Shown: piece after piece, positions 34,501-45,834 of the stretch | How the letters are laid out: every line of letters starts with the position of its first letter | Numbering within the stretch: position 1 is the first letter of the stretch | Source: Ignelater luminosus | Taxonomy: Eukaryota; Arthropoda; Insecta; Coleoptera; Elateridae | Length of the DNA stretch: 64,000 nucleotides | Assembly: GCA_011009095.1 (NCBI GenBank) | Contig: VTPC01000634.1 | Coordinates: forward strand, 310,001-374,000 | Direction: 5' to 3' | Position numbers and translations under genes: made by a program | The notes under the pieces: model-generated | Database searches by the model: none | Seen by the model: only the letters and a program-made list of their open reading frames with translations | What the model was told of the DNA's origin: nothing

Positions 34501-37500
34501 TTGGGAGAAATTTGATATCAACTGATTTAAAATCATGAATAAAGACAGAAATATTCAAATTAAAAAGAATTCCTGTATGTTGTTTTAAACTGCAGGTATA
34601 AACAATAAAATAATCTTTACAAAGAGAAGTATACAATTCGCCCTAAACAAAACAACCACCAAACACTCAACAGATTTGGCAATTAAAATTTCTTTTTAAT
34701 GTATTTTCTAGAAGAATGAACGACAATGACTAAGTAGTTCAAAATCAGAAAGTTGTATTGACAGAATCTTACAAAATATGTTACAATAATGTTACAACCG
34801 TCCAAAATCCTATACTTGAAGGCTTGAACTAAAGTGCCTACCATCAAAGCAGATGGACGTTTGTCTGTAATGTAAGGAGCGATTATTCTTCTGTATACTC
34901 GTAGAAGTAACTTTAAATAAAAAGCACTTTTGAAAATTGAGTTTGCCGTTATAGCAACTTAAGTCTCTCTGAAAACTTTTGTGACATACGTTACAATAGC
35001 CGCTAGCTTTCAAAGAATCCCTCAAACCTATATGAGTCACTTTTATATTCGTAATTTGACTAACTAGGAAATTCAGAAAAAACCAGAAATCTTGTATCTT
35101 GATAGGAATTTCTGTGTCCTAGAAATACTATTTAACTAAGATAATGAAAAGTAGTCAGAAATAACGTTTTCGCGTTTGCTGGAAATAAGATGTTTTAAAT
35201 TGTAAACAAAAAGGAAAAATTAGACTACTGTAATTAAAATTATTATAAGCATTATCTAAGAGTTAGACCAAGAAAAACAAAAGTAGAATAACCAGAGAAG
35301 ACTGAAAACTATGGGTAAGTGTAACATTGAAACTAAACATTCTAATCTATCTAAAAGCAAAACGCAAGTGCACAAATCTTTCTATTTAATATTAGTGCTT
35401 TTGGTTGGTACAAACTATCGACATTTCATTTGGTTTGATAACATCCACTATTAGTTACAAATTATATGCTGACTCTCTAATTTGCTTTTTTAGCCTTATA
35501 TTGATAACCTTTGAATATCAGAACGTGTAAATAAGTATCCCAAGTTCACTGATCAATACCTTTTTGTAATGCCTATTTCAAAATGTCAGCAGATGATATC
35601 AAAATTGGGTATCTTTACAAGCATGTCCGTAGTAGTTTAGTAAATGGTCTTGGAAATCAAAGTAAAGAATCCGCATTGTTCTTTGAAAGAACTTCAAAAA
35701 AGACAGAGAAACCATAACATTTTATGTCGTTTAATTCTTGTAAACCACTCTGAATTTATTTCTTAATATTGATTACTCTGAGTTTACTCATTCCAAATGG
35801 TACGATTATTGCTCTCCTTCAAGTAACATCCTTTCCACTAATGACCAAATAATAAGATCGAGCTAAGCAAAGTTCTATAAAATGCAATTTCTGACTTTTA
35901 CTATCTGATGATTAACACTTAATCTACCGAGCATCCTTTCATAGGAAAGAAAGGCTTATAGTCCAATATAGGTAACGGAGACTTGTCGCTGTATTTATTT
36001 AATTTCTACCTATCACCTTCTGAATTTTTATTTTTTTAACCTCTTGTTCTACCTTCCTTTGTATCAATTTTCTTTGTTTCTTCTAATAATATAGTATATT
36101 GTCTCATACTTATTGTCTTGGGTAGTGATTATTCAGTTCTTCAAGATAATGTTTTCACCTTGTTAATATATCTTGTTTCTGTATTTTTTTAGTTGCTAAG
36201 ATCACATGATTTTACGGATCTTAAAAGGCCTAGCTATTGCAATTAGTAAAGATTAGAAGTTTTACCAAATAAAAAATGCACGTCTTGATTCAGTTAGATG
36301 ATAAGAGCCTTCAGTTAACATTTTCATACATTTATTACTATGCTTACGTTTTGTTATTAATACATTTTTAAAAACTCAACACAGAATTTCTTATACTGAT
36401 CTAAGGTGCATCATTCTGCATAAACACCAATTATAAGTTGATTGTGAATAAAACTATTTTAAGATATCCCTCTTTAATTTCATTATTTGCATTTGTTAAA
36501 GGTTAGATAGTAAAGTACATTTCATTCTTTGTTATTTATTACATCATACAATAAGGTCATTAAAGACACGCTGCATTCAATTTATTAGTTTTAATTTAAA
36601 TTTTTTCCTGGTGAGGTGGATGTCAAGTACAACTGCTGAGAACAGATGCAAAAACTAGCTGCGTGTAATTATTATTTTGTGCATTTTTACAATAAAAAAG
36701 ATCAGTTAATCTGAGACTTATATTTTAAATTATACAAAGTAAGCAATAAGACTCTTTTATTATTTTTGGGTCAATACCTTTTCAGAATAATTAGGTGTAG
36801 GTCAAGTAAATGATTTTGCACCTTTGTTTTCAAATTCAAAGGCGAGAAACCAATACTACTTTTATCTAAGCAAAATTCCCAGTGTAGTATACAAGCCTAA
36901 GGAAATTCCATGGGTGTTCCACAAGTAATATTCATTACAAGAACTTTCACAAATCTACAAAGATTGTACACATGATAGTGACCAGGTTCGTCTACAATAA
37001 AAGTTGCTTATTTATTTCTCTTGATAAAGCTATTAACAGAAAAAATAAGTAATTTAGTCGGCAGTTTTTTTTTTGATAAAAGAAACTAAACAAGCTGTAG
37101 CTAATGTAATGTTGACCTATAACCCCCTCCCCTCTTCTTTAAAAATACAGTTCTTTTTACATTGTTTTTTAAATATTGCTTTGGGATTTCTGCAGTGGCG
37201 TAACAACTTTGTAAACGTATACATAAGAGATTTACATCATCTTATAAAACGTTTGTTAATTAATTTGTCATTTGCATCTTGTGAGAGCACATTTTCTTTG
37301 GAGCCCTTCCGCACTGCAATAATTGCGGAGGTGATTGATACGCCGCTGGATTTCTGTACTTTAAATTTATCTTAAGTTGCACACGTCTTGAAAAGGTGCT
37401 CCATAGGTAAATAAATAATAAACCAATTTATCTGCTTAGAAAGTACATTTTTGTATTACTCCACAATTACTATCTTCGAAAATGCATTACTATCATGATT

Positions 37501-37530
37501 TAATAGAAGGAAATATTTGTTTCTAATTTA
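31570..37530. other. Intergenic, nothing firmly recognised
   Basis: AT-rich. A plus frame at about 32590-32780 is open for some 60 codons (FSKIQFPYENIYLDGQDMVM...) and looks coding-like, but has no family I know. A lone element terminus (ACACCCTGTATAA) ends near 33447. No other structure was seen. Confidence 0.4.
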
Positions 37531-37534
37531 AAAA

Positions 37535-37552
37535 TTTATTACATCGTTTATT
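37535..37552 (-). terminator. Paired poly(A) signals of homologue C
   Basis: Two AATAAA hexamers on the minus strand (37552-37547 and 37540-37535) lie 50-70 bases past the stop at 37604. Confidence 0.6.
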
Positions 37553-37603
37553 ACATTTACAAATACAAAAATTATAACTTATACAAAAGTATCTATTTAC
37601 GGA

Positions 37604-38983
37604 CTAATAGGTATAAGTAGATTTATCAAGATGCTGAGCATCAAGCTGCTCGTCGATCCATTTTCTAAATTGAGCAACGTTTGCATAAACTCCTGGAACC
37701 TGGTTTTCTCCGCAACCAATTCCCCAAGCTACGATACCCGCTTGATAATATTTACCAGGATGGTTAGGAATGGGACATACCAAAGGACTGCCTCCATCCC
37801 CTTTGCATGTATCTTTTCCTGCTTCCCCTCCAGCGCAAATAAAACTAGTATGAAGCTTGAAATGTTTTCCTAAGCGAGTACCACGTAACTGTTCTTGACA
37901 AGTATCTCTTGGTACAATAGGAAGGTCGATCTTCTTTAAAATAACCTGGTATTTACCCTTCTGACCGAAAACGTCCTTACCCCATCCGCTAGCGAAACAC
38001 CTTGTATTTTCTATAACTGATCCTTGTTCTGGTAAGCAAACTGAATCGACATTGTCGGCAATCTGTAGAGGGCTGTCTAAGATTAAAACTGCAACATCGT
38101 TAAAAAGTGCACCAGCATAATATTCTGGATGAATGATAATAGTTTTAACGGCACGATCTTGATGTGGATAAAGTTCAATTTTAGTTTGTGTATCCCATTC
38201 GCCCGCTCTGATTTGGAATTTCTTATCTTTTCCCGTAACGCAGTGAGCTGACGTTAGTACGGCTTGAGGATGTATAAGTGAAGCACCACACTGATAGATC
38301 ATTAAGCTTTGTGAGTTTCCTTCAACTGCTTCTTCGCGAAGTACTGCTACCATCCAAGGAAATTCACCAAACTGAGATTCGTTGTCTTGATCGCCTTTAA
38401 TTCTGAAACCGATTCCATCAGGATTACGAACTCCGCATCCTTTAGGTTTATCGATTGGTGGAGAAGGCGTAATAGGGTCTGGTACTCTGTCTGGTGGATA
38501 ACAGCACACTGATAAATAATCGCAAGGCCCATCATCAATTCTGCAACGTTAGAAAAAAATTTCATTAAATATCTTACAAGACCGAAACGGGGATTTCCAG
38601 TTGCATAATCAATGCCACTTAATTAAACAAAAAAGAAATTATTTAAGACTTGTGGTTGTTAAATATGAAAATTAATTCTCGGAAGAAGTAACAAGGTGAA
38701 TGTGTATTATTTATGTTTAACTTTACCTGATGTCAATGATGCCCACTCCATCGGTGATTACGGTTTTATTGTTGCAAAGATAGTAAGGAACACATTCGCA
38801 GCCATCCGGACTAGTAGTAGCCGTACTGATTCCCGTTCCGTCTGGATTTCTGCTATCTGTTCCTGCAGCCGTTTCGGGAGCTTTTGTAAAAATATCACTT
38901 ATCAAAGCATCTAGACTATCATCATTCTGAGCTACGGCAAAGCTTAATAGCGCAGATAACAGAAGTATCAATGCAGTCTTCAT
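37604..38983 (-). CDS. Clip-domain serine protease homologue C (397 aa)
   Basis: Exon 1 (38983-38727) encodes a signal peptide (MKTALILLLSALLSFAVAQ), a spacer and half a clip domain (CECVPYYLC), ending phase 2 at a GTAAAG donor. Exon 2 (38540-37604) supplies the other half (CDYLSVCC), a Pro-rich linker, CGVRNPDGIGF, and a whole trypsin-like domain in one exon. His185 (LTSAHC) and Asp234 (NDVAVLILD) are present. The Ser site is Gly335 ([10 protein letters not shown]), so it should be catalytically dead, as in PPAF-2-type homologues that act in haemolymph as cofactors of prophenoloxidase activation. The start at 38983 is preferred to the upstream in-frame ATG at 39013, because a cttttcag acceptor lies between them and the signal peptide begins here. 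Against homologue B it lacks three protease-domain introns. The gene symbol is left open because orthology cannot be tested here. Confidence 0.93.
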
Positions 38984-38998
38984 TTCGTAGATGTATTC

Positions 38999-39150
38999 TG
39001 AAAAGAAGTTCACGAAATAAAACTAGAATTCTAAGATTATACACGGATTATTTATACATATTTTTTAATTGTTAAAAGCAAACTTAAATTACCAAGATAA
39101 TTTTGATGAATGATGAGCGCAGACGAAGTGCGACAGCACCAGACACTGAA
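38999..39150 (-). other. 5' UTR acceptor and candidate upstream exon of C
   Basis: A cttttcag acceptor ends at 39000, 16 bases before the ATG, so the start codon lies in the second exon. A possible donor (TTG|GTAATT) is at 39092-39087, and a TTCAGT initiator-like motif is near 39155-39150. These are weak single-site signals. Confidence 0.3.
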
Positions 39151-39159
39151 GCTTAATAC

Positions 39160-40936
39160 TAGAATACCTTGAATAAAGGTAGTTAGTCGGCTATGACGTC
39201 AAGAACAAGTTGAAAATATTCTATTTGTTATTCGACTACGACACTATAGACAACCACTCTTCTACGGCTTGGCGCTTACTAACACGATGCAATAAACATC
39301 GAGGAATCAGCGGCCACATTAGCAAACTAAAAAGTGGGGTTAATTTATATACGATTTACAAACGTTTGACCTAAAGATTAATTTTACAGCTGATAGGTCG
39401 CGAGATTAAAAAGTTTGTCGAGAACAAGAAAACAAATATGACACAAATTCTGATACCTAAACGAGTACATTTTTTCTAAATCAAATTGTCATTGATTTTA
39501 TGTAATAACCTTTTAACGATTTTAACCGGAAAGATTATGTATTTTTCGATTTTTTTCTACAGAAAACCTATGCAGGAATACTCTTGTATACTATACAAAC
39601 GCACACATCGCTACGTAAAATTCAACAAAATAATACAATTTCAATGTTAATTTTCTTTGGAAATTACGTATAACTTTCATATGTTGATTTTCTGGAACGA
39701 GACCTACGGTTTTTCAAGCAGTTTAATGATTTGTTTAACTTACAACAAATCAATGATGGGTTCTTTCTTTACGTATTATTAAATTCTTCGGGTAGTACAA
39801 AAACATTTTACAGTCTAGAAAATTCCAAAATATTTGGAATTCCCAGCACTTCCTCTCACGAGTTGTACTTACTGTATAAAGCAAAATATTTCTCGTTTCT
39901 ATAACAATACACATGTATTTTTTTTCTAATATTCCGAGAACTAAAATGTTATAATATGCATAAGTACTGGATAAATTCCGGAATATTAGAAAACAAATAT
40001 ATAGTTTATGTCATTCAAATTTATACGAGGGGATTTTCCTTTTGATAAAAGGATAACGCGCACTTCAAAACACTTCCTAGTTATTTGTTTTCCAGAATCG
40101 ATATAAGTAAATACAGGGTGTCCCAAATTCGATGGAATGAAGTTATTAGGGCAGCTACAAAAACAAAACATATTACACATTACACGATTGGTCAACAAAT
40201 TTTAATTTTTTCCCCATAAAATAATTTTAGCTAATTCTGATGCACATCTACAAAAGAATTATTTCTATTATGGAATTAGTGTCAGGTTAGCTCAAATTAT
40301 CTTTCGACAAAGAAAAGTAGTTTTTACAATTATTTAAAAAAAATTCTGATTTAATTTGCCTATAGGGACTTTGTTGTCTGATAACTGACGAATTTGAGGA
40401 TCTACGAAAACAGCTTCGTTGATTTTTGTTTTCGCTAAATTAGGGATGTTTGGCTGAATGTAACATAAACTTTTCGCATTCGCTTTTTGATTTTAGAAGA
40501 TTTTTTACTATGTCTAGGTTTATATGAAGAAGGGATATTTTGTGACTTGATATGTTCCTAATTGTTTGGTATCTACTTCCTAAAACTTCACGACACTTAG
40601 AATCGGTAAATCAGTCGGCTGTATGCATACTATCTTTAGTTAGAACACATTCTTTAAATTTTATTTGTAATTTGAGCTAACCCATTATTATTAATATTAT
40701 TCTAGGAAATGTTTTTACTAATAGTATATTAAAACACATGGTTTTGTAAGGCCCTTTATTATCGCATGAGTTCATGTTTGGAAAACAAGACACGGAGCAA
40801 AATTTAAGTCCGTTAGTTTTGACAAAATGGCCAGAATAATTTTTAGGAATTTTTGAATACATTGTCTGATGCTAGTAAGACTCCGTTACCTAGGTAATAG
40901 CACAGTATAGAACCTTACGGAATCAATAGTTTCACT
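39160..40936. other. Intergenic, lone transposon terminus
   Basis: No gene. At 40112 TACAGGGTGTCCCAAATTCG resembles the left end of a mariner-like element. No matching right end is seen before the assembly gap. The transposase relic beyond the gap (41.66-42.32 kb, same orientation) could belong to it. Confidence 0.4.
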
Positions 40937-41336
40937 NNNNNNNNNNNNNNNNNNNNNNNNNNNNNNNNNNNNNNNNNNNNNNNNNNNNNNNNNNNNNNNN
41001 NNNNNNNNNNNNNNNNNNNNNNNNNNNNNNNNNNNNNNNNNNNNNNNNNNNNNNNNNNNNNNNNNNNNNNNNNNNNNNNNNNNNNNNNNNNNNNNNNNNN
41101 NNNNNNNNNNNNNNNNNNNNNNNNNNNNNNNNNNNNNNNNNNNNNNNNNNNNNNNNNNNNNNNNNNNNNNNNNNNNNNNNNNNNNNNNNNNNNNNNNNNN
41201 NNNNNNNNNNNNNNNNNNNNNNNNNNNNNNNNNNNNNNNNNNNNNNNNNNNNNNNNNNNNNNNNNNNNNNNNNNNNNNNNNNNNNNNNNNNNNNNNNNNN
41301 NNNNNNNNNNNNNNNNNNNNNNNNNNNNNNNNNNNN
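40937..41336. other. Assembly gap, 400 N
   Basis: Exactly 400 unknown bases, probably a gap of estimated or default size. Any open frame drawn across it is an artefact. Confidence 0.98.
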
Positions 41337-41654
41337 AGTGCGTTAAGATACTTCATTAGTCAACCAACCAAAAACGGTTGAAAACGCTACGTTAATTAGA
41401 CTTTTAATGCACCAAAATAGAAAAACCTGTTTATTTTAGTTGTTAGACCTTCGTAGGGAAAAACATATTGGCTATTGTTATTGGCTTAACTTTTCAAGAC
41501 AAATTCCCTCATCAAAAGAAAAATTCGATTATTTATGTTTTCTTTGAGTTACAGCCCAAGTTCGTTTTGCTATCTAAAAATGTCGTCCATAGAGTTATAA
41601 AATAACACTTGCTTCATCCATATCATATTCAAACAGTGCATGATCTTTTACTTT

Positions 41655-42322
41655 CTGGTTCTGATCAACGGCTGGGTTTCTGTCGATCCATCAACGCGCC
41701 GAGAGCCCAAAATGATTTTATTCACCGATGAAGCTTGTTTTACGAGGAAAGGTGTAACAAATCTGCACAACGAACACGTTTATGCTGAAGAAAATCCGCA
41801 TGCAACTAGAGCGACCCATTACCGGCATGAATTTAGTGTTAACGTATGGGCATCCACAATTTTATTGTTGGTCCAGTCAGTTTCCCGCACAGATTGAATG
41901 GCGAAATGTATTTAGAACATCTCCAAAATCCTCTAATAAATTTTATTATTATTATTATTTATTTATTAGAGGATCTGCTTCTGGGATTTCGCCAAGATAT
42001 GTGGTTCGAGCACGATGAGGCTCCTCCGCATTTCACCCTAAATGTTCGTAATCATCTAAATCAGCAATATCCTGATAGATGGATCGGCAGAGGCAATGAT
42101 GCTTCTGTAGACTGGTCACCACGTTCCCCAGATATGACGCCGCTGGAGTATTTCTTATGGGGAGCTTTGAATGAGATGGTGTACTCCAGACCCGCAGAAA
42201 CAGAACAAGAATTGTGGAGGCATTTAAAATACAACAAATACTTTTACAAACGATGCTCTAGTAATCTTTGTATCCATGTAAATAGTGGTCATTTTGAAAT
42301 CAAAACGGTTTTTTCTGCCTAA
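41655..42322 (+). pseudogene. Mariner-like transposase relic with microsatellite
   Basis: The plus strand carries, in shifting frames, MILFTDEACFTRKGVTNLHN (first Asp), a middle block, WFEHDEAPPHF (second Asp), and WSPRSPDMTPLEYFLWGALN. The third acid reads Glu rather than Asp, with 43 residues between. It is related to the intact 362-aa transposase at 56.6 kb. A (TTA)n expansion bounded by a 13-bp palindrome (ATCCTCTAATAAA, 41928-41974) sits between the first and second Asp blocks. A frameshift near 41890 breaks the gene. Confidence 0.8.
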
Positions 42323-42329
42323 ACTATTA

Positions 42330-42760
42330 CAGTTATCAGAATCGAACAGGAGATAAAAAATGCCCGAAATAAGAATGCCCATCTATGAAAAAAAAGTTTC
42401 AGAAGTATTGACCAAACCGTTAAAAAATCTGAGCTTTGCATTCGGATGATCGACTTTTGACCACTTACGAAACTGCCACAAGCAAAAAACTAATGTCAGA
42501 AAATTCCTTATTCCGGTACACATTCACATTCCAAATTTAATTTCAATCACTAAAAGCACTCTTTTGTTATTTAAAAAAAATAGAAATAATTTTAAGATCT
42601 TTATCTACCACTCTTCAATAATATAGTCGTTATACGCGTAACCATAGGGATATAACCATACTCATAAAATATTAGTAAATAATATGGATTTTATTCATTA
42701 GCGGTGTTTTATTGGTTGCCTATTTATAGATATAAACAAAATAGAAATTGTTATAACCTC
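42330..42760. other. Intergenic, nothing recognised
   Basis: AT-rich sequence downstream of the transposase relic, with no inverted terminus found. Confidence 0.4.
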
Positions 42761-42764
42761 AAAC

Positions 42765-42960
42765 TATTTATTGTTAGAAAACAATTTGGACATCGTCTTC
42801 AGAGGATCCTTGTATTTCAGGTCTAAAACTCTCTTTGTGAAGATTGTTTACTTTCATTGACTTCTACATATTCAAGCATTTGGATATCGCCTCGCTCAGG
42901 AGAATCCACCTCCAGATCTTCCTCAGAAGTGTTAGAATCGTAGATAAAACGTCGTACTCA
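42765..42960 (-). pseudogene. Acidic C-terminal coding relic
   Basis: The minus strand reads IYDSNTSEEDLEVDSPERGD and continues open to a TAG. A shifted frame then gives SSEDDVQIVF to TAA, followed at once by AATAAA. The acidic Ser/Glu/Asp content, open frame and poly(A) signal suggest the 3' end of a degraded gene or transposon ORF. Its upstream part is cut off by the palindrome at 42965-43060. Confidence 0.35.
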
Positions 42961-42964
42961 ACTC

Positions 42965-43060
42965 GCACATAATGGGCATTATTCACTCGGATGATTTACA
43001 CACTCGTCTTCGGCTCGTGTGTAAACTTCATCCTCTTGAATAATAACCTACATTATGTGC
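42965..43060. repeat. 96-bp near-perfect palindrome
   Basis: GCACATAATG at the left and CATTATGTGC at the right begin two ~43-base arms. Within them ATTATTC, GGATGA, TTACAC and the centre CTCGTCTTCGGCTCG all pair in register. It could extrude as a long hairpin. The centre resembles the ACCTACGGCTCGTG part of the large foldback at 46.7 kb. Confidence 0.75.
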
Positions 43061-43399
43061 TTGTTGAATAATATATTTACTATTGACGTCCTGTAGCGCC
43101 TTAACGGAGCACTTTTGGATGGAGGTAAGGAACACCATGTATATGTATAATGTACTCGTCACTACAAAAACAGTAAACCATAGAATTCTTTTTGTGAAAA
43201 CAATAACTGAAGAAAAGCACACCCAATGAAATATAGATATTTTCTTTATCTGATTTTTTCTCCCGAACTCGGCGAGTTACGTCTTTTAAACATTTTTCTA
43301 GATCAAACAGATTTTTATTTATTAAAAAATTTTATTACTTGCTGGAAAGTTTCCTTTTCAACAAATAACATACAGTGTGCGAAAATAGTCTGGAATAAA

Positions 43400-44418
43400 T
43401 TCATTATTTGCGAAAGTGTGCATTGTCAAGCAATATCCTGGGACACGTCGCGTTTCTTTTTTTTTCCACATTTTAATATAGAAATTGTATAGATGGCGTT
43501 GCTCAAGTTTCAGATATGACGTCATCAATGATTTTTTTAAAAAGCAACAGTATGTTTTTTGATGAAATCTCCTAGGTCAGCTCTCCCTGATTGCAGCAAT
43601 ATAACATACTTATACCTTTAGGTTACAAATAAAGGCTAAGATAATTAATAAAGTGAAGATGTGGTGAGGTCAGGCGTTTTTATAATAATATGCGAGTTCG
43701 TTTAATAATGATAAATAGTACAAATAAACGTTATTTATTAAAGATTATAACAGGTTAACCATTGTCGAGAAACTATGTTAAATTTTATGCAAACTGGAAT
43801 GGTATCGAATGAATCTTAGCGAATGACTGTGTCGTCCCTGTAAATAACTAAGCTTTTATACATTTCTACCTGTGTTTTAACAAAGAACAAAATTCTCGAG
43901 TCTTCGAAGAAAATCATTTTCTAAAAACTGTTAACAGAAATTTTGTTCAAGGAAATATTATTGCTGTAGGTCCGTTTAAGAAAAATTTAGACAAAAGCAA
44001 AATTCTTCTAGGAAAATTTATAATGTGTTATCTACACTAAGAATTAGACACTAAACAAAATTCTTAAACCTTCTACGAAAATTATTTATAATGTACAAAA
44101 GTGTTTAAGATATTTCTAAAGAAGTACGTTTGAAAGAAAATAATTGACAAACGGTAAAACCTTTTTTCTATGAAAATTTTAAGGTGCAAAACATTCGAGA
44201 ATGCCTTCGACGAATTAACAGGTATAAGTGGGACCCTTTTACCTCGAATATTATATTTCCGAAAAGTCAATGTTTTGCGTATTTCTAGTTTTTAGAAAGT
44301 TACGTTACAAAAGTATTTGTTATGATGAAAATTCCAAGTTACATAAAAAATGAAAAAAAAATAAAATCGGCGTGTCCCAGGATATTGTTTGATAATGCAC
44401 ACTTTCGCAAATAATGAA
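43400..44418. mobile_element. ~1-kb element with 50-bp terminal inverted repeats
   Basis: The arm TTCATTATTTGCGAAAGTGT, followed by CAATATCCTGGGACACG, at 43400-43456 is repeated inverted at 44362-44418 with few mismatches. The interior has no open frame of useful length and no transposase match, so it is a non-autonomous DNA element. Superfamily not recognised. Flanking duplications were not resolved. Confidence 0.7.
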
Positions 44419-44540
44419 CATAAAAATCATTATGCATTAAGCTCGTTTTCTGGGCCACAAAACTAGTAAACACACATAACACGGCATGGCACCTACGTTT
44501 TCAGAAAGAGAAACCAAATCAAGTATTTGCTAGCGACTTT

Positions 44541-44800
44541 GTTAGGCAACCCACATTGCACTTCAGAGTCTACTACGTATTTGGAAAGAAAGAAAACTGA
44601 AATCAAGTACTTATGCAAACATTAATTAGGCAACATACATTACATACCGCAGACGTCTATGCATGTGAAAATATGCAAAAAAAATCATTTATACAAGTAC
44701 GGTTTAGGCAACCCAAACTACACATCGCAGCCGTCTACAAAACTGAAATTCCTGTAGGATATTATGCTAGCATTGATCAGGCAACGCACGATACAGGTTG
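44541..44800 (+). repeat. Degenerate tandem repeat, unit ~73-85 bp
   Basis: The phrase GGCAAC(C/A)(C/T)ACATTACAC, followed by CGCAG..GTCTA, recurs at 44544, 44629, 44707 and 44780. An open plus frame over the last units gives repeated peptides (RQHTLHTADVYACE, RQPKLHIAAVYKTE). Divergence is high, so the array is old. Confidence 0.5.
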
Positions 44801-44825
44801 AGGTAATAAGTGAATTTGAAATAAT

Positions 44826-44860
44826 AATGTAATAATAATAATAATAATAATAATAATAGT
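44826..44860. repeat. (TAA)n microsatellite
   Basis: An uninterrupted run of about ten AAT units. Confidence 0.85.
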
Positions 44861-45830
44861 AATGCAAAAAATTGTATAATACAATAATACAAGCAAATAG
44901 ACTTCTCTTCATAAATGAACTGCAATATTTGAAGAAAAGAAAAAACAGCATAAGAAACTTCTTAGTGATAACAAAGTGGTAGCCAAAGAGGTCAAAAAAA
45001 AACTGAGATACAGATCACTATATAATAAGCATAGAATTAAAAAACGAATTATTTCACTTGAAAATGGTAATGACTTTATCAATTATGGAAGAATACTTGG
45101 GTTTAACAACCTTAGGTAGCAAAATTTACTTCAAACAAGTCGAAGCTTACTATGTGACAATAACAAGTCGAAAGTGATTGTGACTTACGATTTGTTCGAG
45201 ATAAATTCTACTACCTGAGATTGTAAGACGCAAGTGCTATCCTATAAATGGACAGTTGTGCCTAAAATGTAATTCTTATTTTTAAACGAGACGCACTTAA
45301 AATTCTCTTCATAGTGTAAACTGTAGCAACTGTTTTAATAAATGTAAATAAATACCTTCGAGAAGTACATGGAAGAATAAACATTGTACAGTTCCAAACG
45401 TTAACAGTTCATTGTTATTAGGAAACACCAATCTTTTAGGAAAAATGCTAGCATCATAAAAAGCAATTTTTATGCACGACCAGGCCTAAAAACGGCCATT
45501 GTGTACTCGTTTCTAGGACGTAAACCACGCCGGTTAAGCTCGCGCACGTTAAAGTACTAGCAACGGGCGTTAAAATAAAGTAAACAGCCCTAAAATTATG
45601 TTTAAAAAAATTAAAAGAAAAATTTTAGAAATTTTTATTTAATGTAATTATTAATTGATTATCTATTGCAATAGTCGTGCATAAAATATTGTATGCATCT
45701 CTGGCGTAAAATATTAAAGCCCTCGGTGGTTGTAAGTCTCGGCGTTGCCTCGGTTCACAAACTTCACACTTGGGCTCTAAATATGTATTTCTCGCCTTTA
45801 ATATATAATATACTATTAAAATTATGGTCA
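44861..45830. other. Intergenic with GC-rich palindromic island
   Basis: No gene. At about 45703-45797 a hairpin-like block pairs GGCG..AAATATT..AGCCC with GGGCT..AAATAT..CGCC around a CTCGGCGTTGCCTCGG centre. A GC-rich block at about 45485-45560 (AAACCACGCCGGTTAAGC) is unassigned. Confidence 0.4.
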
Positions 45831-45834
45831 AAAA

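Noticed and set aside
34810..35040. Cys-containing minus-strand frame (GYCNVCHKSFQRD) suggestive of a zinc finger
   Set aside because: Only one C..C pair without the spaced His pair, no splice context and no second finger; chance is the simpler reading.
37270..37375. GC-richer plus frame ending DTPLDFCTL, like a transposase third-Asp block
   Set aside because: The flanking family motifs (SPDL before, FLWG after) are missing; too short to support.
40886..41356. Open frame spanning the assembly gap
   Set aside because: Nearly all of its residues come from N bases.
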